Assembly: GCF_017355855.1 (NCBI RefSeq)
Contig: NZ_JAFEWD010000008.1
Coordinates: forward strand, 124,001 to 188,000
From: Pedobacter sp. SYSU D00535
GTDB taxonomy: Bacteria > Bacteroidota > Bacteroidia > Sphingobacteriales > Sphingobacteriaceae
DNA: 64,000 bases
Reading direction: 5' to 3'
A program made the position numbers and the translations under genes. Under the pieces are notes generated by a model. The model saw nothing but the letters and a program-made list of their open reading frames with translations, was not told the origin of the DNA and ran no database searches. Numbering within the stretch: position 1 is the stretch's first letter; each line of letters starts with the position of its first letter. This document shows, one piece after another, positions 33,971 to 42,071 of this stretch.

Positions 33971-35275
33971 ATGGCCTTTGATCCTCATAGTACTAAAACG
34001 CAAAGCGCAGAGAAGGGACTAAAGCCGATTATAATTATCGGCATCTTATTCTTCGTGTTCGGCTTCATCACTTGGGTGAACGGAACCTTGATCCCTTATT
34101 TGAAAATCGCCTGCGAGCTGAAGTCTGATACCGAATCGTATCTGGTAGCTACCGCCTTTTTTATTGCCTACACCGTAATGGCTTTACCTTCATCTTACGT
34201 GTTGAACAAAACAGGTTACAAGAAGGGAATGGCGCTCGGGCTACTCATTATGGCGGTAGGAGCCGTGATTTTTGTTCCGGCAGCTCAGGCGCGTAGTTTT
34301 AATATGTTCCTCAGCGGCTTGTTCATTATAGGCACCGGACTGGCATTGTTGCAAACCGCTTCTAATCCCTATGCTGCTATTCTTGGTCCGCCGGAAAGTG
34401 CGGCAAAGCGAATCAGTATCATGGGCATCTGTAATAAGATTGCAGGGATACTGGCAGGACTTATTTTCGGATACATAGCACTAAAAGACTCAGACAATAT
34501 TGAGCAAAGGCTAGCAGGTATGACAGCGCAGGCCCGGTCGGCGGCTCTCGATGAGCTTGCCTCAAGGGTTATCGTGCCTTATATGGTGATTGCCGTAGCG
34601 CTCGTTCTCTTGGCTATTGCTGTTTTAAGATCTTCATTGCCAGACATACGGGATGAGGAGGCTGGGGAGGAGCTGCTCGATGAAAACAGAGCGGGAAAAA
34701 CCATTTTCAGCTTTTCTAATCTCTGGCTCGGTGTGCTGGCACTGTTTCTTTATGTGGGTGTGGAAGTGATGGCGGGGGATACGATCATCAGCTATGGAAA
34801 GGCCATTGGCATCCCACTTTCTACCGCCCGGTTTTTCACCCAGGGGACGCTTGCTTTTATGCTGCTAGGCTATATTATCGGGATCGTGTGTATACCGAAA
34901 TACGTTTCCCAGCAAAAAGCTTTGCAAATCTGCGCGCTCTCGGGCGTTCTTTTCACCATCTGTACTATCTACACAAGTGGCTATGTTTCAGTCTTCTTTC
35001 TTGCCCTTCTGGGACTGTCGAATTCACTGATGTGGCCCGCAATATTCCCTCTCGCGATCAAGGGGTTGGGTCGGTTCACAAAAACCGGATCAGCTCTCCT
35101 GGTAATGGCAATTGCCGGAGGTGCCGTGCTTCCTCTTTTGTACGGCAGCTTCTCTCAATACCTAAGCTTACACTTCGGGCCGGCAGTTGCAGTGTCAAAA
35201 GCCTATTGGATAATGGTTCCCTGTTATCTCTACATCTGGTACTTCGGAGTTAAAGGCCATCTTATTAAACATTAA
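33971..35275 (+). CDS. FucP/NagP-type sugar:H+ symporter (MFS)
   Basis: A 434-residue inner-membrane permease with 12 predicted helices. The start at 33971 lies 4 bp after the nagB stop; an earlier ATG overlaps nagB. GILFFVFGFITWVNGTLIPYLKIACEL is the characteristic first helix of the FucP/NagP/GlcP group (positions 26-53), and GTGLALLQTASNPYAAILG and LGLSNSLMWPAIFPLAIKGLG are also typical. Being translationally close to nagB, it most likely carries N-acetylglucosamine or another amino sugar across the inner membrane. It ends the operon, with a hairpin behind it. Confidence 0.9.
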   Translation: MAFDPHSTKTQSAEKGLKPIIIIGILFFVFGFITWVNGTLIPYLKIACELKSDTESYLVATAFFIAYTVMALPSSYVLNKTGYKKGMALGLLIMAVGAVIFVPAAQARSFNMFLSGLFIIGTGLALLQTASNPYAAILGPPESAAKRISIMGICNKIAGILAGLIFGYIALKDSDNIEQRLAGMTAQARSAALDELASRVIVPYMVIAVALVLLAIAVLRSSLPDIRDEEAGEELLDENRAGKTIFSFSNLWLGVLALFLYVGVEVMAGDTIISYGKAIGIPLSTARFFTQGTLAFMLLGYIIGIVCIPKYVSQQKALQICALSGVLFTICTIYTSGYVSVFFLALLGLSNSLMWPAIFPLAIKGLGRFTKTGSALLVMAIAGGAVLPLLYGSFSQYLSLHFGPAVAVSKAYWIMVPCYLYIWYFGVKGHLIKH

Positions 35276-35288
35276 CATTAATCTAGCG

Positions 35289-35327
35289 ATCAGGAGTTCC
35301 GCCCCCAGGTGGAACCCTGATTTATTT
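35289..35327 (+). terminator. terminator after the murQ-nagB operon
   Basis: ATCAGG-a-GTTCC (35289-35300) pairs with GGAACCCTGAT (35311-35321) with one bulge and is followed by TTATTT. Confidence 0.6.
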
Positions 35328-35416
35328 CGGTAATCCTGGCTAAAGCTCGCTTGTGAAGTTGCACCTACAGCTTTTCAGGAAGGGGCACCTATAATGAGCT
35401 AAAGCAACAAGGTCGT

Positions 35417-35707
35417 TTAGCTTCCGGCAAAGGGAGAGCCGAAGAGGCCCACCGCCAGTTCAACCCAGATCAGAAAAAGCGCCGCCAGAATGAGACCGCA
35501 GATAAGCAGGCGGGAGCGGCTTCTTCTTACATTTCGCAATACCAGCTCACAACTAAGTCCAGTTCCAAACAGCAATACTGCCGCAATAACGAAATCTGAT
35601 AAGGTCCAGTTGACCTCCTCGCTGAACTGCATCGCCACTGCCGGAATCAATAGTAGAATAACTACCGTAAGCAAAATTCCACCGAGTCTTTGGTTTTTCG
35701 TGATCAT
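35417..35707 (-). CDS. small integral membrane protein
   Basis: A 96-residue protein with three predicted membrane helices (LGGILLTVVILLLIPAVAM, FVIAAVLLFGTGLSCELVL, LLICGLILAALFLIWVELAVG). The family is not recognised beyond small Bacteroidota membrane proteins. Its interest lies in its promoter: two 17-bp palindromes cover the -33 and -7 elements, pointing to tight repression by an unidentified dimeric regulator. Confidence 0.7.
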   Translation of the reverse strand: MITKNQRLGGILLTVVILLLIPAVAMQFSEEVNWTLSDFVIAAVLLFGTGLSCELVLRNVRRSRSRLLICGLILAALFLIWVELAVGLFGSPFAGS

Positions 35708-36236
35708 ATGTCTTAAGTTTTAAAGTTACTTGTGCTCGTTACTGGTCGGCACCTACCATCGTGTACCGTTGGGTCGTCTTTCTATGACCTCGTCAAAAGT
35801 ACTTTGTATTGCAAAGTTAGTAGATTTTACTTTGCATTACAAAGTGAAATAAAAAATATTTGTCGGAAGAGTGTCGTTAAGGTAAGTGCTAAAAAGCTTC
35901 AATACCCAAGCGCTGGTACTTCCTGGACGTGGATGCGATTTGTATCTCCCTTCTATGCAGAGTCCTTTCATTCCGGCCCTTCCTTGTTCCTCAATTCCTT
36001 AAATTCTCCTCTTTAACAAGCTGTTAACGACGACTGCGTCTTAATTTAACCTGCAACTGCCAGCCTCGTCGCATGCTTTTTTACACTTTCAAAAAAACGC
36101 AACCTTTTTAGGTTGATATTTTGAATTCTTCATTCTGAAAACCTTTTTATTATTTATTTTTCATAAAAAGTAAAAATTATTTTAGAATATGTTATTAAAA
36201 GTGGATGTTTGTTGTGAAATTAAATCACACGAAAAA
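35708..36236. promoter_or_regulatory. divergent regulatory region with paired palindromes
   Basis: This gap serves the small membrane protein (minus) and the PepSY-like protein (plus). It contains the double palindrome at 35801-35845. Near 36103 AACCTTTTTAGGTT makes a short hairpin, and 36150-36190 is AT-rich promoter-like sequence before the plus-strand gene. A plus-strand frame at 35732-36016 is not credible. Confidence 0.6.
35801..35845 (-). promoter_or_regulatory. double palindromic operator over a minus-strand promoter
   Basis: ACTTTGTATTGCAAAGT (35801-35817) and ACTTTGCATTACAAAGT (35829-35845) are palindromes of the form ACTTTG-N5-CAAAGT, 28 bp apart centre to centre. On the minus strand the second supplies a TTTG -33 box and the first part of a TAACTTTG -7 box (35812-35819), spaced by 20 bp. 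Confidence 0.65.
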
Positions 36237-36728
36237 ATGAAAAAAACAATCGTATCGGCCTTATTTGTTCTGGCGTTGATTGTAAACGGGTTTGCAACCG
36301 ACAAAAACAAATTTGTAAGCAAAGAATTGAAAGTGGCTTCTACTGTTCAAAACAGTTTCAAGGCGCGTTATAAAAATGCTCAGGACGTTCAGTGGAGCGA
36401 GGTGGATGGCTACTACAAAGCCAGTTTTACTCTGGACGGACTTAAAAAAGCTGCGTACTTCGACAGAACAGGTAAGTATGTAGCCACTAGTGATTATATA
36501 AAAGCCGACGCGCTTCCAACGTCATCTGTTGTTCAGTTGAAGAACAATTATAAAGACTATCGTATCGATCAGGTACTGCGTTATGAGGTGGAGTCGTCTG
36601 ATGTTAACGTCCTTTCAGATGAAGGATCGGTAAAAACATATTACTTCGTTAGTCTTTCAAACACAGAAAAGCATATAGCTGTGAAAGTTTCTCCTGACAA
36701 TGCTATAAGTTACTACAAAAGCTTTTAA
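36237..36728 (+). CDS. secreted PepSY-like protein
   Basis: A 163-residue exported protein, using the ATG at 36237 that opens a signal peptide (MKKTIVSALFVLALIVNGFA). The mature protein has a pattern 'FKARYKNAQDVQWSEVDGYYKASFTLDG.KKAAYFDRTGKYVATS', common in the small PepSY-like/BLIP-like periplasmic proteins of Bacteroidota. Their role is unclear; binding of peptides or inhibition of proteases has been suggested for the fold. It is monocistronic, with a terminator behind it. Confidence 0.8.
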   Translation: MKKTIVSALFVLALIVNGFATDKNKFVSKELKVASTVQNSFKARYKNAQDVQWSEVDGYYKASFTLDGLKKAAYFDRTGKYVATSDYIKADALPTSSVVQLKNNYKDYRIDQVLRYEVESSDVNVLSDEGSVKTYYFVSLSNTEKHIAVKVSPDNAISYYKSF

Positions 36729-36749
36729 CACCATCTACCTATTTGGGAG

Positions 36750-36771
36750 GCCGGCTTGTCCGGCTTTTTTT
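36750..36771 (+). terminator. terminator after the PepSY-like gene
   Basis: GCCGG (36750-36754) and CCGGC (36760-36764) form a short GC-rich stem followed by seven T residues. Confidence 0.8.
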
Positions 36772-36877
36772 ATGAATTGACTTTTCGAAATAAAGAAGAT
36801 TTTTAGGGCTTGCCATCGGTCGTCTTACCTACTCATCCCCATTCGAAGTTCCGTTATTCACTTTGACGGCATATTAC

Positions 36878-36885
36878 TATCTTTG
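36878..36885 (+). promoter_or_regulatory. -7 box before the DUF6660-like gene
   Basis: TATCTTTG matches TAnnTTTG and ends 6 nt before the ATG at 36892. A TTTG at 36862-36865 is too close for a normal -33 element. Confidence 0.5.
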
Positions 36886-36891
36886 CAAGCA

Positions 36892-37200
36892 ATGAAAGTG
36901 CTGGCCCTTTTCATGACTGTCATTATGCTTTTTACAGGTTTTGACCTGTGTAAGGATGAGGAGTCGTGTGGCAGCAAGAAGCAGGTGGAGCTCAGTAGGA
37001 CCCAAGATGAACATCCACAGGATTCTGATTTGTGCAGTCCTTTTTGTAACTGCACCCGTTGTCCTTTTTCTGTTCTTCTTCCTCAGGGACTCGGCGCATT
37101 GCAAAGCTTTCATACCCTCGTTCCTCAGTACCAGAAGGAACGGTCCGCTAACCCCATTCGAGTAAGCCCCTCTGTGTGGCAGCCTCCTAAGCTTGCTTAA
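36892..37200 (+). CDS. small exported Cys-containing protein, DUF6660-like
   Basis: A 102-residue protein with a short hydrophobic N-terminus (MKVLALFMTVIMLFTGFDLC) and a Cys-rich segment DLCSPFCNCTRCPF that could bind a metal ion. This arrangement, with 'DxCSPFCxC', resembles the DUF6660 family, which is often found directly before TonB-dependent receptors and metal genes in Bacteroidota. That is the position here. I use the ATG at 36892; the frame extends back to a TTG at 36883 inside the -7 box. Its function is unknown, perhaps metal sensing or delivery. Confidence 0.75.
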   Translation: MKVLALFMTVIMLFTGFDLCKDEESCGSKKQVELSRTQDEHPQDSDLCSPFCNCTRCPFSVLLPQGLGALQSFHTLVPQYQKERSANPIRVSPSVWQPPKLA

Positions 37201-37271
37201 AAAAGCCATCTTCAAGTAACTAAATTTATTTAATCCTTTCCTGGTTGTTGCCGGGTGATCAATGATATTCA

Positions 37272-39449
37272 ATGAAAGTAATCTCTATGCTTTTTATAGC
37301 GATGGCCTGTACCATTACAGCCTTCGCACAAAACAACCTAAGGGTTGTGTTAAAAGATGCTGAAACAACAGAGCCGCTGATCGGAGCGAGCGTCTCTATG
37401 CCTGGTATCAATAAAACTGCATCAACGGATGCTACAGGCACTGTTAACTTTACAGATATCCCGAATGGGATCCATCATATCGAGTACCGTTACCTGGGCT
37501 ACACCACCCGTCAGGATAGCCTGACATTTCCCCGAGCTACCACTCAGCCTCTGGTGGTTTTACTCCAGGCAGCAGAGGGCGAGGAGCTGGAGGAAGTGGT
37601 AGTGTCGACTACACGCAGCAGCCGGACCATTGCTAATATCCCTACCCGTATTGAGGTAATTGCGGGTGAAGAATTGGATGAAAAAGCTAACATGAAGCCA
37701 GGGGATATTCGAATGGTGCTAAATGAAAGCACCGGAATCCAAACACAGCAAACCTCTGCCACCAGTGCAAATGCTTCTATCCGTATCCAGGGACTGGACG
37801 GACGGTACACACAGATCCTCAAAGACGGATTTCCTTTATACTCCGGTGCGGCAACTGGCCTGGGCTTATTACAAACGCCACCCCTGGATCTTAAACAGGT
37901 GGAAGTGATTAAAGGTTCCGCTTCCACATTGTATGGGGCGGGGGCCATTGCCGGACTCGTCAATCTGGTCAGTAAAACGCCAGGAGAAGAGCGCGCACTA
38001 AATGTTCATCTCAACGGCACTTCGGCAGGCGGGCTGGACTTGAATGGTTTTTATTCCGAGCGATACGGTAAGGCCGGTCTCACTGTTTTTGCATCCAAAA
38101 ATAGCAATCGTCCCTATGATCCGGGTGATATCGACCTCACGGCGATTCCGGAATTTACCCGCTACACGTTCAATCCCAAGCTATTTTTATATTTCAATGA
38201 TAAAACCAGCCTGAACTTCGGTATCAATTCGAGCTTTGAGGACAGGACGGGTGGTGATCTGCATTACATCAAAGGTGAAGGAGATGCTACCCATCGTTTT
38301 TTTGAACGCAACAATTCTGATCGTTTGTCGAGTCAGTTCGCACTTAAACAGCAACTTGGAGCGCAAACGGAACTTAATCTTCGCAATAGCATCAGCTACT
38401 TTAATCGCAAAATAAGTATTCCAGACCACGCTTTTGAAGGCACTCAGTATGGCACGTTCACCGAGGCGAATATTATAAGCGGGGGAGAGAGATCGGAGTG
38501 GGTTGCGGGTCTGAATTTATGGACCGACCAGTTCCGGGAACAGCCGAAGGCAGCTTTTCCTTTACGTGATTACTCACAAACCACTGTCGGTGCTTTTATC
38601 CAAAATAACCTGCACGCCACTGATTGGCTCGAGTTGGAAACGGGGCTGCGGGGAGATTATGTGCTGGACTACGGCTTTGCACTATTGCCACGGGTTTCAG
38701 CGCTGGTCAAGTTCAACGAAAAGTTTAATTCAAGGATAGGCGGAGGTCTCGGCTATAAAGCGCCAACCATCTTTACTGAGGAGAGCGAGCGGATCCAATA
38801 TCAGAACGTGCTGCCTGTTTCCAGTAACATCAATAAGCTGGAGCGTAGTTATGGCCTAAACTGGGATCTTAACTATCGTACCGGTCTATTTAATGATCAG
38901 GTTGGTTTTAGTTTGAACCATTTGTTTTTCTACACTTTTTTAAATCACCCGCTGGTGATGGAGCCGGAGCAAGGAGGCGTTTACAGGTTCACCAACCTTC
39001 CCGGGCATATGGATAGCAGGGGCATGGAGACTAACCTGAAGCTGACCTACGAGGACTTTAAGCTTTTCGTGGGATACAGCTTTACGGATGCCGAGATCCA
39101 TTCAGGTGGCCTACGACGTCAGAACCCACTGACTGCTAAACACCGGTTAAACAATGTGCTGATGTACGAGGTGGAGGAGAAATGGAAGTTAGGTCTGGAA
39201 GGCTATTATTACAGTAAACAGCAACTGAACGACGGCAGCACCGGGAGGTCATATTGGATTTTCGGCTTCATGGCCGAAAAGTTATGGGAGCGTTTTTCGC
39301 TTTACATCAATTTTGAGAACTTTACTGATACACGTCAAACCCGTTTCGGCAATATCTATACAGGAAGTATTTCCAATCCCGTGTTCCGGGATATCTATGC
39401 TCCTTTGGACGGTTTTGTCATCAACGGAGGATTAAAATTAAGGTTATGA
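37272..39449 (+). CDS. TonB-dependent receptor, probably for a metal chelate or ion
   Basis: A 725-residue outer-membrane receptor. It has a signal peptide (MKVISMLFIAMACTITAFAQ), a carboxypeptidase-D-like domain (VVLKDAETTEPLIGASVS, about 25-105), the plug (EEVVVSTTRSSRTIANIPTRIEVI, RIQGLDGRYTQILKDGFPLY, VIKGSASTLYGAGAIAGLVNLVSKTP) and a barrel ending in VINGGLKLRL. It is smaller than SusC proteins and lacks a SusD partner. It overlaps the Fur-family gene by 4 nt (ATGA), so uptake and regulation are coupled; zinc, copper or an iron chelate are the likely cargoes. Confidence 0.92.
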   Translation: MKVISMLFIAMACTITAFAQNNLRVVLKDAETTEPLIGASVSMPGINKTASTDATGTVNFTDIPNGIHHIEYRYLGYTTRQDSLTFPRATTQPLVVLLQAAEGEELEEVVVSTTRSSRTIANIPTRIEVIAGEELDEKANMKPGDIRMVLNESTGIQTQQTSATSANASIRIQGLDGRYTQILKDGFPLYSGAATGLGLLQTPPLDLKQVEVIKGSASTLYGAGAIAGLVNLVSKTPGEERALNVHLNGTSAGGLDLNGFYSERYGKAGLTVFASKNSNRPYDPGDIDLTAIPEFTRYTFNPKLFLYFNDKTSLNFGINSSFEDRTGGDLHYIKGEGDATHRFFERNNSDRLSSQFALKQQLGAQTELNLRNSISYFNRKISIPDHAFEGTQYGTFTEANIISGGERSEWVAGLNLWTDQFREQPKAAFPLRDYSQTTVGAFIQNNLHATDWLELETGLRGDYVLDYGFALLPRVSALVKFNEKFNSRIGGGLGYKAPTIFTEESERIQYQNVLPVSSNINKLERSYGLNWDLNYRTGLFNDQVGFSLNHLFFYTFLNHPLVMEPEQGGVYRFTNLPGHMDSRGMETNLKLTYEDFKLFVGYSFTDAEIHSGGLRRQNPLTAKHRLNNVLMYEVEEKWKLGLEGYYYSKQQLNDGSTGRSYWIFGFMAEKLWERFSLYINFENFTDTRQTRFGNIYTGSISNPVFRDIYAPLDGFVINGGLKLRL

Positions 39450-39862
39450 TTGCAGACGTAGAGAAGAGATTAGAAGCGGCGGGCATCAAACCAACGGCTA
39501 TGCGCAACCTGGTTCTGGAGTACTTGTTGAAGCAGGGATCGGCCATCAGTCTGGCGGAACTTGAAAGAGGACTGGCGCCGGTAGATCGGGTCACGGTCTA
39601 TCGCACGCTAAAAACTTTCGAGGAGCATTGTCTGGTGCATTCCATCAATGATGGAACAGGAGCTGCAAAGTACGCCTTGTGTCAGGAGGATTCCGGGGAA
39701 GTGCGCCACCATGACCTGCATGTGCATTTCTACTGCAATAGCTGCAAAGAAACCTTTTGTCTTCCCAAAACCTTGATTCCCGCTGTTGTGCTTCCCCAGG
39801 GTTTTATATCCGAAGAGGTAAGCCTGGTGATGAAGGGAGTCTGCGAACGTTGTTCGGCCTGA
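39446..39862 (+). CDS. Fur-family metal-responsive regulator
   Basis: A 138-residue regulator of the Fur/Zur/PerR family. The winged helix is at 10-75 (GIKPTAMRNLVLEYLLKQG, RVTVYRTLKTFEEHCLVH). The dimerisation domain keeps HHDLHVHFYCNSC and a final CERC, i.e. the two CxxC pairs of the structural zinc site. Which metal it senses is not decided, but its neighbours (receptor before, Zn/Cd-type P1B ATPase behind) favour a zinc-type regulator. Clustered TTGCA elements between this gene and the ATPase gene could be its operator. Confidence 0.92.
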   Translation: MIADVEKRLEAAGIKPTAMRNLVLEYLLKQGSAISLAELERGLAPVDRVTVYRTLKTFEEHCLVHSINDGTGAAKYALCQEDSGEVRHHDLHVHFYCNSCKETFCLPKTLIPAVVLPQGFISEEVSLVMKGVCERCSA

Positions 39863-39865
39863 TGT

Positions 39866-39919
39866 TTGCAATTCTGTTGCATGCGCTACAGGCGTAGTTT
39901 TGTTGCATTAGAACTTGCA
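39866..39919 (+). promoter_or_regulatory. promoter and candidate Fur-family operator before the P1B ATPase
   Basis: Four TTGCA copies start at 39866, 39877, 39903 and 39915, in two pairs spaced 11-12 bp, flanking a -7-like box TAGTTTTG (39895-39902). The ATG of the ATPase is at 39922. Confidence 0.45.
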
Positions 39920-39921
39920 AA

Positions 39922-41886
39922 ATGAAACCGACCACGATAACTGATAATAGTGCAACAAATGATTGTTGCGGGGGAGGAACGAAAGCCCCCGCAATACATG
40001 TGTCTCCAACAGCGGCTACTCCAAAGGATGCGGATGGATGGCGAAGTCACCCGGACCTGCTGGCTGCTCTTGCCATCCTGTTTTTGATGCTGACATTAGA
40101 GTATGGCTTCAAGATCACCTTTTCGACTCCCGTTAACTTTCTCATCTATGCTGTAGCTTATCTCCTTTCTGGATGGAACGTGCTGCGGCTTGCTTTTCGA
40201 AAGGCTTCCCGTGGCGACTTCTTCAATGAATTTGTGCTGATGAGTGTGGCCACCCTCGGGGCGTTCTACATTGGCGAATTTTCAGAAGGAGTAGCTGTGA
40301 TGGTCTTTTATTCTATTGGCGAGTGGTTCCAGGATTCGGCGGTAAGCAGGGCCAAGAGAAGTATTAAAGCACTTCTTGATATTCGGCCGGATCAGGCAAC
40401 CGTTGTAAGAAACGGAACTACGGAGCTGGTAAGATCATCGCAGGTACAGCTGGGAGAAAGCATTCGCCTGAAGCCTGGTGAAAAGGTAGCACTGGATGGA
40501 GAACTTCTTTCCGACAATTCTTCGTTCAATACTGCGGCTCTAACCGGGGAAAGTAAGCCGGATACCAAATACCGGGGAGAGCAGATCTTAGCCGGGATGA
40601 TCAATCTCTATACCGTGGCGGACGTGAAGGTGACCGCATTGTTTAAGGACAGCAAGCTAAGCAGGATCCTGGAAATGGTTCAGGATGCTACCAGCCGCAA
40701 ATCTCAAACTCAGTTATTTATCTCGCGATTTGCTAAAGTGTACACGCCCATTGTGTTCTTTCTGGCATTGACGCTGGTAGTGCTGCCTTATTTCTTTGTT
40801 CAATCGTACGACTTTACCGACTGGCTATATCGGGGATTGGTATTTCTGGTTATCAGTTGTCCCTGCGCGCTGGTGGTATCCATTCCCCTCGGTTATTTTG
40901 GCGGGATAGGGCTGGCTTCACGGAGTGGTATCCTGTTTAAAGGAGGGAATTTTCTGGATGTAATGACGAGGGTAAACACCGTGATACTGGATAAGACAGG
41001 AACACTTACAAAAGGTGTCTTTCGGGTGCAGCGGGTGGTGTCAGAAGATGGTGATGAACGAGCATTGCTGCGGGTTGTGTCGGCGCTGGAGAAAAATTCG
41101 ACCCATCCGGTAGGTAAAGCAGTAGTAGAATATGCTGCAGTCGATCTGCAACAACTAAGCGCAAGTGAAGTGGAAGAACTTGCCGGGCAGGGCCTTAAAG
41201 GAAGGGTAGAAGGGAAGATGGTGCTGGCCGGAAACCTGAAACTGCTTAGGAAGTTTAATGTCGCTTATCCGGCTGAGCTGGAGAAGTTAGTTGACACCGT
41301 GATAGCGATCGCAATCGAAAATAGGTATGCAGGCTACATCACTATTGCCGACGAGATAAAAGAAGATGCTGCAGCTACGATACGGGCGCTACATGCACGG
41401 AATATTAAGACGGTAATGCTGTCAGGCGACAAACAAGCGGTGGTGGATAAGGTAGCACAGCAGCTTGGAATTGATGAAGCGTATGGAGATTTGCTTCCGG
41501 AAGACAAGGTGGCAAAGGTTCAGCAGTTCAAAGATCAGGGCAGACGGATTGCTTTTGTGGGTGATGGCGTGAATGATGCGCCGGTAATAGCATTAGCCGA
41601 TGCAGGGATAGCGATGGGAGGTTTGGGTAGCGATGCCGCGATTGAAACGGCAGACATCGTGATCCAAAATGATCAGCCTTCGAAAATTGTTACAGCCATA
41701 AGGACAGGGAAAATCACCAGGAATATTGTGTGGCAGAATATCACGATGGCTATGCTTGTTAAGGTGATTGTGCTTAGCCTGGGAGCAGGAGGCGTAGCGA
41801 ACCTCTGGGAAGCAGTAATCGCCGACGTGGGCGTGGCCTTGCTTGCAATTCTGAACGCAGTGCGGATACAACGGATAAAGCTCTAG
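39922..41886 (+). CDS. P1B-type heavy-metal-translocating ATPase (Zn/Cd/Pb type)
   Basis: A 654-residue inner-membrane pump that exports soft divalent metals. It contains the actuator loop LTGESKP, the intramembrane Cys313-Pro-Cys315 (ISCPCALV), phosphorylation Asp357 (DKTGTLTKG), the STHPVGKAV His-Pro motif and GDGVNDAPVIALADAG. The last helices carry a Lys (NITMAMLVKVIVL) and an Asp-x-Gly (AVIADVGVALLAILNA), marking the P1B-2 group (Zn, Cd, Pb) rather than the copper group. The N-terminus has no HMA domain, only a short Cys-rich NDCCGGG. It follows the Fur-family gene on the same strand. Confidence 0.94.
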   Translation: MKPTTITDNSATNDCCGGGTKAPAIHVSPTAATPKDADGWRSHPDLLAALAILFLMLTLEYGFKITFSTPVNFLIYAVAYLLSGWNVLRLAFRKASRGDFFNEFVLMSVATLGAFYIGEFSEGVAVMVFYSIGEWFQDSAVSRAKRSIKALLDIRPDQATVVRNGTTELVRSSQVQLGESIRLKPGEKVALDGELLSDNSSFNTAALTGESKPDTKYRGEQILAGMINLYTVADVKVTALFKDSKLSRILEMVQDATSRKSQTQLFISRFAKVYTPIVFFLALTLVVLPYFFVQSYDFTDWLYRGLVFLVISCPCALVVSIPLGYFGGIGLASRSGILFKGGNFLDVMTRVNTVILDKTGTLTKGVFRVQRVVSEDGDERALLRVVSALEKNSTHPVGKAVVEYAAVDLQQLSASEVEELAGQGLKGRVEGKMVLAGNLKLLRKFNVAYPAELEKLVDTVIAIAIENRYAGYITIADEIKEDAAATIRALHARNIKTVMLSGDKQAVVDKVAQQLGIDEAYGDLLPEDKVAKVQQFKDQGRRIAFVGDGVNDAPVIALADAGIAMGGLGSDAAIETADIVIQNDQPSKIVTAIRTGKITRNIVWQNITMAMLVKVIVLSLGAGGVANLWEAVIADVGVALLAILNAVRIQRIKL

Positions 41887-41937
41887 CTGCAGATTACCTC
41901 TTTGGATGACTGCCTGAATTTCTCTAGCTTCGGTTAA

Positions 41938-41971
41938 GGAACAGTATAGATACGGTATAGGAACAGTATAG
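41938..41971 (+). repeat. three GTATAG repeats in 11-bp phase
   Basis: GTATAG begins at 41944, 41955 and 41966. The first and third are part of the 12-mer GGAACAGTATAG, repeated 22 bp apart. The array lies about 100 bp before the gene at 42072. Confidence 0.6.
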
Positions 41972-42055
41972 CAATAGTCGGCCTTCAGTCTTCCAGCTTC
42001 AGAACGAAGCGTTATAAGCTTCTCACTTCCTGTTTAAAATATTACTACAGAATCT

Positions 42056-42063
42056 TACCTTTG
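42056..42063 (+). promoter_or_regulatory. -7 box before the Cys-containing small gene
   Basis: TACCTTTG matches TAnnTTTG and ends 8 nt before the ATG at 42072. Confidence 0.55.
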
Positions 42064-42071
42064 CCGCGTCT

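Noticed and set aside
35272-35279. Another TTAACATT
   Set aside because: It spans the stop codon of the permease gene and runs into the terminator region; no -7 box lies 46 nt later and no gene follows on this strand nearby.
35732-36016. Plus-strand 94-codon frame
   Set aside because: It passes through the paired palindromes and promoter DNA and has no recognisable protein pattern.
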